Below are positions 50,655-58,241 of a stretch of DNA of 64,000 bases, piece after piece. The stretch is from Pseudonocardia phyllosphaerae (GTDB taxonomy: Bacteria > Actinomycetota > Actinomycetes > Mycobacteriales > Pseudonocardiaceae): positions 558,001-622,000 of the forward strand of contig NZ_JBKGXS010000002.1 in the NCBI RefSeq assembly GCF_046546475.1. Reading direction: 5' to 3'. Numbering within the stretch: position 1 is the first letter of the stretch; each line of letters opens with the position of its first letter. The translations under genes were made by a program, and so were the position numbers. The notes under the pieces are model-generated. The model saw only the letters and a program-made list of their open reading frames with translations, ran no database searches and was not told the origin of the DNA.

Positions 50655-51700
50655 GCGGCCGACTGCGAGTCGCCGCCGCCGCCCCGATCGCCGCTGCTGA
50701 TCGGGAGCGCATCGTGGCGCTCGAGCCACGGGTCGAGATCGTCGCCGATGACGCGTTGCTGCCGAGGATGCGCTGGCCCGCCGACTTCTCCGGCGACCCC
50801 GACCGGCGCCGGACACCGCAGCAGCAGCAGGCCTTCGAGGAGCTGCTCGACTCCGCCGACGCCCTCTACGGCATTCCTGATCTCGATCCGGGCGCGCTCG
50901 CGCGCACCGTGCGCGCCAACCCGCGCCTGCGGTGGGTGCACACCATGGCTGCCGGTGGCGGCGCGCAGGTCGCCGCGGCCGGGCTCGACGCCGCTGAACT
51001 CGACCGAGTCGTGTTCACCACCTCGGCCGGGGTGCATGGCGGCCCGCTCGCGGAGTTCGCGCTGTTCGGCGTGCTCGCCGGGGCCAAGCACCTGCCGCGG
51101 CTGTTGGATCAGCAGCGTAGGCGCGAGTGGTCCGGACGGTGGGCGATGGATCGAGTCGAGGGCTCGACCGTGCTCGTGTTGGGTCTCGGGGGGATCGGCC
51201 GTGTCGTTGCCGCCCGCCTCGCCGCGCTCGGCGTGACCGTCATCGGCACCAGCCGTAGCGGGGCGGGCACCCCCGACACCACCCGGGTCGTGTCACCCGA
51301 CCAGCTGGCCGAGGTCGCCGGCTCGGTCGACGCCGTGGTGAACACCTTGCCCGGCACCACCGCCACCGTGGGTCTGCTCGGCTCCGAGGTGCTCGGCGCG
51401 CTTCGCCCTGGCGCCACCGTGGTCAATGTGGGCCGCGGCAGCGTGGTCGACGAGGCCGCGCTGCTCGCGGCGCTGGACTCGGGACGGGTCGGGTTCGCCG
51501 CGCTCGATGTGTTCGCCGTCGAGCCGCTGCCCGAGCACAGTCCACTGTGGCACCACGAGCGGGTCCTGGTGAGCCCGCACACCGCCGCGCTCGATCCCGG
51601 CGAGGAGCGGCGGATCGCCGAGCTGTTCGCCGGCAATGCGACCCGACTGCTCGACGGCGACGACCTGCTCAACCGGGTCGACACCGTCGAGTTCTACTGA
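50651..51700 (+). CDS. D-2-hydroxyacid dehydrogenase (NAD(P)-dependent)
   Basis: This 349-residue protein has the NAD-binding VLVLGLGGIGRVVAA and the catalytic set of the family: Arg in NVGRGSVVDEAAL, Glu in FAVEPLPEHSPLW, and His in SPHTAALDPGEE. It would interconvert a 2-oxo acid and a D-2-hydroxy acid. The context suggests action on a sugar-derived 2-keto acid. GTG 50651 overlaps the RraA stop. Confidence 0.9.
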   Translation: MSGRLRVAAAAPIAAADRERIVALEPRVEIVADDALLPRMRWPADFSGDPDRRRTPQQQQAFEELLDSADALYGIPDLDPGALARTVRANPRLRWVHTMAAGGGAQVAAAGLDAAELDRVVFTTSAGVHGGPLAEFALFGVLAGAKHLPRLLDQQRRREWSGRWAMDRVEGSTVLVLGLGGIGRVVAARLAALGVTVIGTSRSGAGTPDTTRVVSPDQLAEVAGSVDAVVNTLPGTTATVGLLGSEVLGALRPGATVVNVGRGSVVDEAALLAALDSGRVGFAALDVFAVEPLPEHSPLWHHERVLVSPHTAALDPGEERRIAELFAGNATRLLDGDDLLNRVDTVEFY

Positions 51701-51715
51701 CCAGGAGCAGTACAG

Positions 51716-52486
51716 ATGACTTCCCCATTCGATCTGACCGGCCGGATCGCGCTGGTCACCGGGTCCAGTCGCGGCATCGGCCTGGGTCTCGCCGAAGGGC
51801 TCGCCGAAGCCGGCGCCACGCTCGTGCTCAATGGCGTGGACACCGACCGGCTGGACAAGACCCGCGACGAGCTCGTGCGGCGCTTCGGCCCCGACCGGGT
51901 GCACGCCCGCCCCTTCGACATCCTCGACGAGGCCGCCGTCGCCGCGGCCGTGTCCTCGGTCGAGTCACAGGTAGGTCCGATCGACATCCTGGTCAACAAC
52001 GCCGGGATCCAGCATCGCCAGCCGCTTCTCGATGTGAGCCTCGACGAGTGGCGCCGGGTGGTCGACGTCGATCTGACCGGTGCTTTCGTGGTGGGGCGCA
52101 CGGTCGCCGCGGCGATGGTGCGCCGCGGTCGCGGCAAGATCGTCAACATCTGTTCGGTGCAGACCGATCTGGCCCGGCCCACGATCGGTCCCTACACCGC
52201 GGCCAAGGGCGGGTTGCGCAATCTCACCCGTGCGATGACCGCCGAATGGGCCCGACACGGCGTGCAGGCCAACGCTGTCGCGCCGGGCTACATCCATACC
52301 GAGATGACCCAGAAGCTGGTCGACGACCCGCAGTTCGACGGCTGGGTCCGGGGACGGACCCCGGCCGGGCGCTGGGGGACCGTCGCCGACGTCGTCGGAC
52401 CCACGGTCTGGCTGTCCTCGGCGGCGTCGGACTTCGTCAACGGCCAGGTCGTGTTCGCCGACGGCGGCATGACCGTCGTCGTCTGA
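51716..52486 (+). CDS. SDR, gluconate 5-dehydrogenase (IdnO)-like
   Basis: This 256-residue short-chain dehydrogenase has VTGSSRGIGLGLAEGL, NNAGIQHRQP, catalytic Ser in NICSVQ, and YTAAKGG. The layout NNAGIQ-R, KIVNICSVQ, GPYTAAKGG, VAPGYIHTEMT and FVNGQVVFADGGM closely follows IdnO, which reduces 5-keto-D-gluconate to D-gluconate. It starts 16 bases after the previous gene, with AGGAG upstream. Together with the next gene (IdnD-like) it suggests an L-idonate or related sugar-acid route; the substrate is not proven. Confidence 0.88.
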   Translation: MTSPFDLTGRIALVTGSSRGIGLGLAEGLAEAGATLVLNGVDTDRLDKTRDELVRRFGPDRVHARPFDILDEAAVAAAVSSVESQVGPIDILVNNAGIQHRQPLLDVSLDEWRRVVDVDLTGAFVVGRTVAAAMVRRGRGKIVNICSVQTDLARPTIGPYTAAKGGLRNLTRAMTAEWARHGVQANAVAPGYIHTEMTQKLVDDPQFDGWVRGRTPAGRWGTVADVVGPTVWLSSAASDFVNGQVVFADGGMTVVV

Positions 52487-52523
52487 GCAACCCCAGCGCT
52501 CGATCGTCCAGGAGAGACATTCC

Positions 52524-53579
52524 ATGAGCACCCGCTCCACCCCGGCGGTCGTCGCGCACGGCGCCGACGACCTGCGTGTCGAGAGTGTTCCGCTTCGCAC
52601 ACCCGGCTCGGATGAGGCCGTCGTCGCGGTCGCCTACGGCGGCATCTGCGGTTCGGATCTGCACTACTGGCGCCATGGTGCGGTGGGGCAGTCCGTACTG
52701 CGTGAGCCCATGGTCCTGGGGCACGAGATCGTCGGAATCGTGGCCGAGGCGGCGCCTGATGGCACCGGACCCTCTCGCGGTACTGCGGTCGCCGTGCATC
52801 CTGCGACGCGCGAATGCTCCGATGTCCGGTTCCCGCCCGACTCGCCGAACCTGTCTCCCGGTGTGCGATATCTGGGCTCGGCCGCGCGGGTACCGCACAC
52901 CGACGGCGGGTTCGCCCGCCAGGTCGTGCTGCCGGTGTCCATGCTGCGCGAGCTCCCACCGGGTCTGGATCTGCGGCTGGCGGCGCTTGCCGAACCGGCG
53001 GCGGTGGCCTGGCATGCGGTCGGGCGCGCCGGTCCGCTGACCGGGCGGCGAGTGCTTGTCGTCGGTTCCGGGCCGATCGGCGCGCTCGCCGTCGCGGTCG
53101 CCCGCCGGGCCGGGGCCTCGGAGGTCGTCGCGACCGATCTGCACGAGACTCCGCTGCAGATCGCCCACATGGTCGGCGCGACACGAACGCTGTCGGCCAC
53201 CGACACCGACGGGATCGCCGAGGTCGATGCCGATGTGGTGATCGAGTCCTCCGGTACCCATCGCGGGCTCGCGTCGGCGATCGCCGGGGCCACCCGGGGT
53301 GGCACCGTGGTGATGGTCGGACTGTTGCCCAACGGCGACCAGCCGGTGCCGGTCGCCTCGGCGATCACCCGCGAGCTGCGCCTGCTCGGCTCGTTCCGGT
53401 TCAACGACGAGATCGACGAGGTGGTGGCCGCCCTGGCCGACGGGACGTTGGCGGTCGGGCCGGTCGTGACGCACGTGTTCGGGCTCGACGAAACGCTGCA
53501 CGCCTTCGCCGTCGCCGCTGACACCGCGACCTCGGGCAAGGTCCTGCTCGACCTGCGGGCGGACCAGGCCGCGCTCTGA
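52524..53579 (+). CDS. Zinc-type alcohol dehydrogenase, L-idonate 5-dehydrogenase-like, lacking structural-zinc cysteines
   Basis: This 351-residue MDR-family dehydrogenase has catalytic zinc ligands Cys42 (GGICGSDLHYW), His67 and Glu68 (GHEIVG), a further Glu in ALAEPAAVAWHA, and the NAD motif GSGPIGALAV. The layout GGICGSDLHYW, YLGSAARVPHTDGGFA is that of IdnD (L-idonate 5-dehydrogenase). The segment that usually holds four Cys for a structural zinc (about 95-112) has only Cys98 and reads RECSDVRFPPDSPNLSPG, so this site is lost. It is the last gene of the operon, followed by pseudogene debris. Confidence 0.87.
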   Translation: MSTRSTPAVVAHGADDLRVESVPLRTPGSDEAVVAVAYGGICGSDLHYWRHGAVGQSVLREPMVLGHEIVGIVAEAAPDGTGPSRGTAVAVHPATRECSDVRFPPDSPNLSPGVRYLGSAARVPHTDGGFARQVVLPVSMLRELPPGLDLRLAALAEPAAVAWHAVGRAGPLTGRRVLVVGSGPIGALAVAVARRAGASEVVATDLHETPLQIAHMVGATRTLSATDTDGIAEVDADVVIESSGTHRGLASAIAGATRGGTVVMVGLLPNGDQPVPVASAITRELRLLGSFRFNDEIDEVVAALADGTLAVGPVVTHVFGLDETLHAFAVAADTATSGKVLLDLRADQAAL

Positions 53580-53680
53580 CCGGAACGACATCTGGCGCCC
53601 GCACCGATGCCGGCAGATCGGGACGTCGGTGTGGGACGTACCCGACGAGGCAGCCCGCGTTCTACGCGAGCTGGGCCGGA

Positions 53681-53966
53681 CCACTCCGGGCCAGCGCGTT
53701 GTACGGCGAGTCGTAGAAGTGGTGCCACACCACGTAGGTCCGGTGGTTGCGGACCGCGGCGAGCTGGTCGAACCCGACCTGCCTGTCGACGACCGAGCGC
53801 AGCTGCGCCGCGGCCGCGCCGGACTGCTCGGCTTTGCCTGGGTGCCCGACGCGCAGTTCGAGCAGTCGAGGTAGCCGGGCGCCCGCCAGAGGAACCTCGG
53901 CGTCGGCGGCTTGGCCGCGGCCAGCCGGACCGGACCCGGTCCACCAGCCGGCGAAGACGTCGGCTC
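53681..53966 (-). pseudogene. Decayed fragment of the siderophore ABC substrate-binding protein gene
   Basis: Read on the plus strand, 53681-53840 follows 55967-56130 of the intact binding-protein gene almost base for base (for example the CGCGTTGTACGGCGAGTCG block), then drops roughly 30 and 150 bases, rejoins at GTCGAGGTAGCCGGGCGCCC, and ends near the piece matching 56440. Frame is lost. Orientation is the same as the intact gene. It lies just downstream of the ATPase. Confidence 0.85.
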
Positions 53967-54009
53967 TGAGCTGCCCGGCCGCGAGGCACCCGGCCGGTGT
54001 GCGCCCGGC

Positions 54010-54768
54010 TCAGAGGCTCCGGTGCGCGGCGACGGTCAGCGTGCCGTCCTCGCCGCGGCGCACGTCCCCCTCGACCCGGTAGACCTCACGCAGCATCTGC
54101 GCCGTGATCACCTCGTCCGGGGTCCCGCTGGCGTGCACCGCGCCGTCGCACAGCACGATCGCCTCGTCGGCGAAGCGCGCGGCCAGCGTCAGGTCGTGCA
54201 CCGTCACCAGCACCGCAGTGGACTGCTCGGCGGCCAGCTCGCGGACCAGGGTGAGTACCCGGAGCTGGTTGCGCAGGTCCAGGTTGGACACCGGCTCGTC
54301 GAGCAGCAGCACCTCCGGGCGCCGCACGACCGCCTGGGCCAGCGCGACGAGCTGGCGCTGCCCGCCGGACATGTTCCCGAGCGGGGTGGTGGCCAGGTCG
54401 TCGAGCCGCAGCCGCACCAGCGTGTCGGCGACCTCGGTGACGTCGTCCGGGCCACCGGCCCCGGCTCCGGGTCCGAGCCGGCGGGCCAGCAGCACCGCCT
54501 CGAACACGGTCAGCGAGCTGGCCGGCAGCGGCTCCTGCGGCAGGTAGAAGATCCCGCTGCGCCCGGCCACCGACCCGTCGATCCGGACGGTCCCGCGCGC
54601 CCGGTGCAGCCCGGCGATGCAGCGCAGCAGGGTGGACTTGCCCGCCGCGTTCGGCCCGACCACGGCTGTGACCTGCGAGGTCCGGACCTCGGGCAGGGTG
54701 ACGTCGTGGAGCACGGGGCGCCCGCGGTAGCCGAACGACAGCCCCTCGACGCGCAGGGTCAGCTCCAC
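54010..54768 (-). CDS. Iron-siderophore/B12-type ABC transporter ATPase
   Basis: This 252-residue ABC ATPase of the FecE/BtuD type has Walker A GPNAAGKST near residue 38, LPQEP Q-loop, signature MSGGQRQL, Walker B LLLDEP, and switch His TVHDLT. GTG 54768 after GGAGG starts inside the permease gene (10-base overlap). The substrate may be a ferric siderophore, heme or cobalamin. A 51-base piece of its 3' end (54019-54069) is copied at 42822-42872. Confidence 0.93.
   Translation of the reverse strand: MELTLRVEGLSFGYRGRPVLHDVTLPEVRTSQVTAVVGPNAAGKSTLLRCIAGLHRARGTVRIDGSVAGRSGIFYLPQEPLPASSLTVFEAVLLARRLGPGAGAGGPDDVTEVADTLVRLRLDDLATTPLGNMSGGQRQLVALAQAVVRRPEVLLLDEPVSNLDLRNQLRVLTLVRELAAEQSTAVLVTVHDLTLAARFADEAIVLCDGAVHASGTPDEVITAQMLREVYRVEGDVRRGEDGTLTVAAHRSL
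54019..54069. repeat. Right copy of the 51-bp direct repeat (inside the ATPase 3' end)
   Basis: It is identical over 51 bases to 42822-42872 and direct in orientation. It encodes the ATPase stretch GDVRRGEDGTLTVAAHR. Together with the left copy it brackets the roughly 11 kb catabolic block. Confidence 0.9.
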
Positions 54769-55847
54769 AGCTGCCTCCGGCGGGACAGGATGAGCGCCAG
54801 GAACACCGGTACGCCGACGATCGAGGTCACGATCCCGACCGGGACGATCACCCCCGGCGCGATCAGTTTGCTGACCACCGACGCCCCGCACAGCAGCGTC
54901 GCGCCGCAGACCATCGAGCCGGGCAGGAAGTGGCGCTGGTCCTCGCCGAGCAGCATGCGGGCGGCGTGCGGCCCGACCAGCCCGACGAAGCCGATCGTCC
55001 CGGCGACCGACACCGCCGTCGCGGCCAGGATCGAGATCCCGAACAGCACGACCATCCGCAGCCGGTCCACCGGGACACCGAGCGACCGGGCCCGCTCGTC
55101 GCCGAGCCGGAACGCGGTCAGCGCCGGGCCGATCCGCAGCAGCGCCACCATCGCGACCAGCAGCACCGCGGCGAGCAGCGCCACGCTGGGCCACCCGGCG
55201 CGGCTCAGGCTGCCCAGCGTCCAGAACACGACCTGCTGCAGCTGGGCCTCGGAGGCGACGTACTGCATCAGCGACAGCAGCGCGGTGAACAGGAAGACCA
55301 TCGCGATGCCGAGCAGCACCATCGTCTCGGTGCTCGGCCCGCGCAGCGCGCTGACCACGAGGATCGCGGTGCAGGCGAGCATCGCGAACACCCAAGCCGT
55401 GCCCGCCGTGCCGAGCACGTCACCGAACGGCAGCGCGCCCAGCCCGAGCACCAGGCTCAGCGCAGCACCGAAGCTCGCCGCCGCGGAGATCCCCAGTGTG
55501 TAGGGCTCGGCGAGCGGGTTGCCGAGGACCGTCTGCATCTCCGCGCCGGCGACGGCCAGCGAGGCACCGACGAGCAGCCCGCTCAGCGTCATCGGCAGCC
55601 GGATGTTCCAGACGATCTCCCGGTCGACCGGGGCGACGGTGCCCGGGTGCAGCAGCGCGGACACGACGTCGGTGATCGACATGCCGCCCCCGCCGACGGC
55701 GAGGTCGCCCAGGGTGGCCAGCACCCCGAGCACGACGAGCCCGGCCAGGACCAGCGTGCGGCGGCGCCGGACCGCGCGGTGCGCCGCACCGGCCGCCGAG
55801 GCCCGGCCGCCCGCGGAGACCGGGACGGCCACGTCGGCGCCGGTCAC
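54759..55847 (-). CDS. FecCD-family ABC transporter permease
   Basis: This 362-residue permease has about ten predicted helices and the FecCD motifs RLPMTLSGLLVGASLAVAGAEMQ near residue 83, LAEPYTLGISAAASFGA near 112, and GTIGFVGLVGPHAARMLLG near 285. GTG 55847 overlaps the binding-protein stop, so the three genes are coupled. It moves an iron complex or cobalamin across the inner membrane. Confidence 0.94.
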   Translation of the reverse strand: MTGADVAVPVSAGGRASAAGAAHRAVRRRRTLVLAGLVVLGVLATLGDLAVGGGGMSITDVVSALLHPGTVAPVDREIVWNIRLPMTLSGLLVGASLAVAGAEMQTVLGNPLAEPYTLGISAAASFGAALSLVLGLGALPFGDVLGTAGTAWVFAMLACTAILVVSALRGPSTETMVLLGIAMVFLFTALLSLMQYVASEAQLQQVVFWTLGSLSRAGWPSVALLAAVLLVAMVALLRIGPALTAFRLGDERARSLGVPVDRLRMVVLFGISILAATAVSVAGTIGFVGLVGPHAARMLLGEDQRHFLPGSMVCGATLLCGASVVSKLIAPGVIVPVGIVTSIVGVPVFLALILSRRRQLWS

Positions 55848-57019
55848 GGCAGCGGCGCCCAGAACGTGCCGGTGTCCTCGACCGGCAGGAACTTCTCGTG
55901 CAGCTCACGCATCGAGGCGTCCGGGTCGACGTCGCGGAACTGGTCGGGGTGCAGCCACTTCGCGAACCACTCCAGGGCCAGCGCGTTGTACGGCGAGTCG
56001 TAGAAGTGGTGCCACACGACGTAGGTGCGGTGGTTGCGCACCGCACCGAGCTGGTCGAACCCGACCTGCTTGTCGACGACCGAGCGCAGCTGCGCCGCGG
56101 CCGGGCCGGGCTGCTCGTCGTAGCCGAGCGGGACGAAGCTGCCCGGTTTGGCCTGGGTGCCGGGCGCCCAGTTCGCCCCGGTCGTCAGGACGACGGCGGG
56201 GTTGCGCGACAGCACCGCCTCCGGCGACAGCACGCCCTGTTTGCCGGGCAGCATCCCCTGCGCGATGTTGGCGCCACCGGCCGCGGTGACCAGCTGCCCG
56301 AGGTTGCTGGTGGTGAACGTGGCGCAGCAGTCGAGGTAGCCGGGCGCCCGCCAGAGGAACGTCGGCGTCGGCGGCGGCTTTGCCGCGGCCAGCCGGGACC
56401 GGACCCGGTCGACGATCCCGGTCCACCAGCCGGCGAAGGCGTCGGCCTCGCGCTCGTGCCCGGTGATCCGCCCCATCAGCTTCACGCTGGGCACGGTGTG
56501 CTGCAACGGGTCGACGAAGTAGTCGACGACGACGGTCGGCACCCCGGCGGCGGCGAGCCGCTCGACGATGTGCGCGTCCTGCGCGGCCTGGAAGTTCGCG
56601 GCGCTGACCACGAACACGTCGGGCCGCAGCTCGAGGGCCTGCTCGACGGAGAACGAGCCGTCGTAGACCTGCCCGGTCCTCGTCACCTGCGAGACCTGCG
56701 GGAACTTCTTCTCGTACCGGTGGAGGGTGTCCGGGTCGTTCTGGGCGAGGTCGTCGGGCCAGCCGACGACGCCGGCGACCGGGTCCTGCTTGTTCAGGAA
56801 CGCGGTGGTGTAGAGCATCCGGGCGCCGTCGAGCAGGATGCGCTGGGACGGGGTGCGGACCTGCACGTGGCGGCCCAGGACGTCGACGACGTCGGTGGTC
56901 GGCCCGGCGGGAGCGGAGGAGTCGGGGGCGGCCGGTCCGCCGCACGCCGCGAGGGCGGTCAGCGCGACGGTGAGGCAGGCGAGGCGCGTCGCGAGACGCA
57001 CCGAGCCGTTTTTAGGCAT
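55844..57019 (-). CDS. Iron-siderophore-type ABC substrate-binding lipoprotein
   Basis: This 391-residue lipoprotein of the TroA-like (PF01497) group has lipobox ALAAC, VDVLGRHVQVRTPSQRILLDG, ELRPDVFVVSAANFQ, then APGYLDCCATFTTSNLGQLVTAAGGANIA and NPAVVLTTG. Conserved residues and the FecCD/FecE context indicate uptake of a metal chelate. ATG 57019 overlaps a 19-base IdeR/DtxR-like box. A decayed second copy of part of this gene lies at 53681-53966. Confidence 0.92.
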   Translation of the reverse strand: MPKNGSVRLATRLACLTVALTALAACGGPAAPDSSAPAGPTTDVVDVLGRHVQVRTPSQRILLDGARMLYTTAFLNKQDPVAGVVGWPDDLAQNDPDTLHRYEKKFPQVSQVTRTGQVYDGSFSVEQALELRPDVFVVSAANFQAAQDAHIVERLAAAGVPTVVVDYFVDPLQHTVPSVKLMGRITGHEREADAFAGWWTGIVDRVRSRLAAAKPPPTPTFLWRAPGYLDCCATFTTSNLGQLVTAAGGANIAQGMLPGKQGVLSPEAVLSRNPAVVLTTGANWAPGTQAKPGSFVPLGYDEQPGPAAAQLRSVVDKQVGFDQLGAVRNHRTYVVWHHFYDSPYNALALEWFAKWLHPDQFRDVDPDASMRELHEKFLPVEDTGTFWAPLP

Positions 57020-57030
57020 GGCTATCCATA
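57012..57030 (-). promoter_or_regulatory. IdeR/DtxR-like iron box candidate
   Basis: TTAGGCATGGCTATCCATA matches the consensus (TTAGGTTAGGCTAACCTAA) at 13 of 19 positions by eye and overlaps the start codon of the siderophore ABC operon. It suggests iron repression of the operon. Confidence 0.45.
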
Positions 57031-57067
57031 GCAAGCGCCGATGCGCGTTGCAATGGATCTGCCCGGC

Positions 57068-58237
57068 TCAGTCCAGGCCGCCCCGCTGCACCAGCTGCCG
57101 GACGATCACGTTGCTCTGGATCTCGTTGGTGCCTTCCCCGACGATCATCAGCGGGGCGTCGCGGAAGTAGCGCTCGACGTCGAACTCGGTGGAGTAGCCG
57201 TAGCCGCCGTGCACCCGGATCGCGTTGAGCGCCACCTCCATCGCGGTCTCCGAGCAGAACAGCTTCGCCATCCCGGCCTCCATGTCCGAGCGGGAGCCGG
57301 AGTCGTAGGCGCGGGCGGCGTGCAGCAGCAGGCTGCGCGCCGCGGTGATCTTCGTGCCCATGTCGGACAACAGGTTCCCGACGGCCTGGTGCTTCCAGAT
57401 CGGCTTGCCGAACGACTCGCGGTCCCGGGCGTAGCGCAGCGCGTCGTCGAACGCGGCCCGGGCGACGCCGGTGGCGCGGGCGGCGACCTGGATCCGGCCG
57501 ATCTCGAGCCCGCGCATCATCTGCGCGAACCCCTCCCCCTCGACGCCGCCGAGCACGGCGTCGCCGGGGACGCGGGCGCCCTCGAACACCAGCTCGCAGG
57601 ACTCGACACCCTTGTAGCCCAGCTTCGGCAGATCCTTGGAGACGGTGAACCCGGCCCGCGGGGTCTCGACGAGCAGCACGCTGATCCCCGAGTGCGCGGG
57701 CTCGGCGCGGGGGTCGGTCTTGCACAGCAGCGCGATCAGCCCGGCGCGGCGGGCGTTGCTGATCCAGGTCTTGGTCCCGTCGACCACGTAGTCCTCGCCG
57801 TCGCGGCGGGCGGTGGTACGCAGGGCCTGCAGGTCCGAGCCGCCGCCGGGCTCGGTGAGCGCCATCGTGGCGCGCAGCTCGCCGGTGGCCATCCGGGGCA
57901 GGTAGCGCTGCTTCTGCTCGTCGGTGCCGTAGGCGAGCAGCAGCTTCGCGACGACGGTGTGCCCGCCCATCGCCCCGGCCAGGCTCATCCAGCCGCGGGC
58001 GAGCTCCTCGGTGACCAGGGCGTAGCAGGGGGTGGAGACGGCGACGTCGCCGTACGGCTCGGGGATGGCGAGCCCGAACACCCCGAGCTGCTTCATCTGC
58101 TCGATGAGCTGCTCGGGGTAGGTGTTCGCGTGTTCGAGCTCGCGGGCGACGGGGCGGACCTCGTGGTCGACGAAGCCGGCGACGGTGTCGACGATCGCCC
58201 GTTCCTCGGTGTCGAGGACACCCTCGGCGACGTCCAC
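57068..58237 (-). CDS. Acyl-CoA dehydrogenase
   Basis: This 389-residue FAD-dependent acyl-CoA dehydrogenase has MALTEPGGGSDLQALRTTA near 130, TWISNARRAGLI, FGKPIWKHQAV near 278, and the C-terminal GGYGYSTEFDVERYFRDAPLMIVGEGTNEIQ with the catalytic Glu. It is the last gene of the pca operon and starts 4 bases after pcaL. Its role in ring degradation is unclear; it may handle an acyl-CoA formed upstream of protocatechuate. Confidence 0.9.
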   Translation of the reverse strand: MDVAEGVLDTEERAIVDTVAGFVDHEVRPVARELEHANTYPEQLIEQMKQLGVFGLAIPEPYGDVAVSTPCYALVTEELARGWMSLAGAMGGHTVVAKLLLAYGTDEQKQRYLPRMATGELRATMALTEPGGGSDLQALRTTARRDGEDYVVDGTKTWISNARRAGLIALLCKTDPRAEPAHSGISVLLVETPRAGFTVSKDLPKLGYKGVESCELVFEGARVPGDAVLGGVEGEGFAQMMRGLEIGRIQVAARATGVARAAFDDALRYARDRESFGKPIWKHQAVGNLLSDMGTKITAARSLLLHAARAYDSGSRSDMEAGMAKLFCSETAMEVALNAIRVHGGYGYSTEFDVERYFRDAPLMIVGEGTNEIQSNVIVRQLVQRGGLD

Positions 58238-58241
58238 CGGG

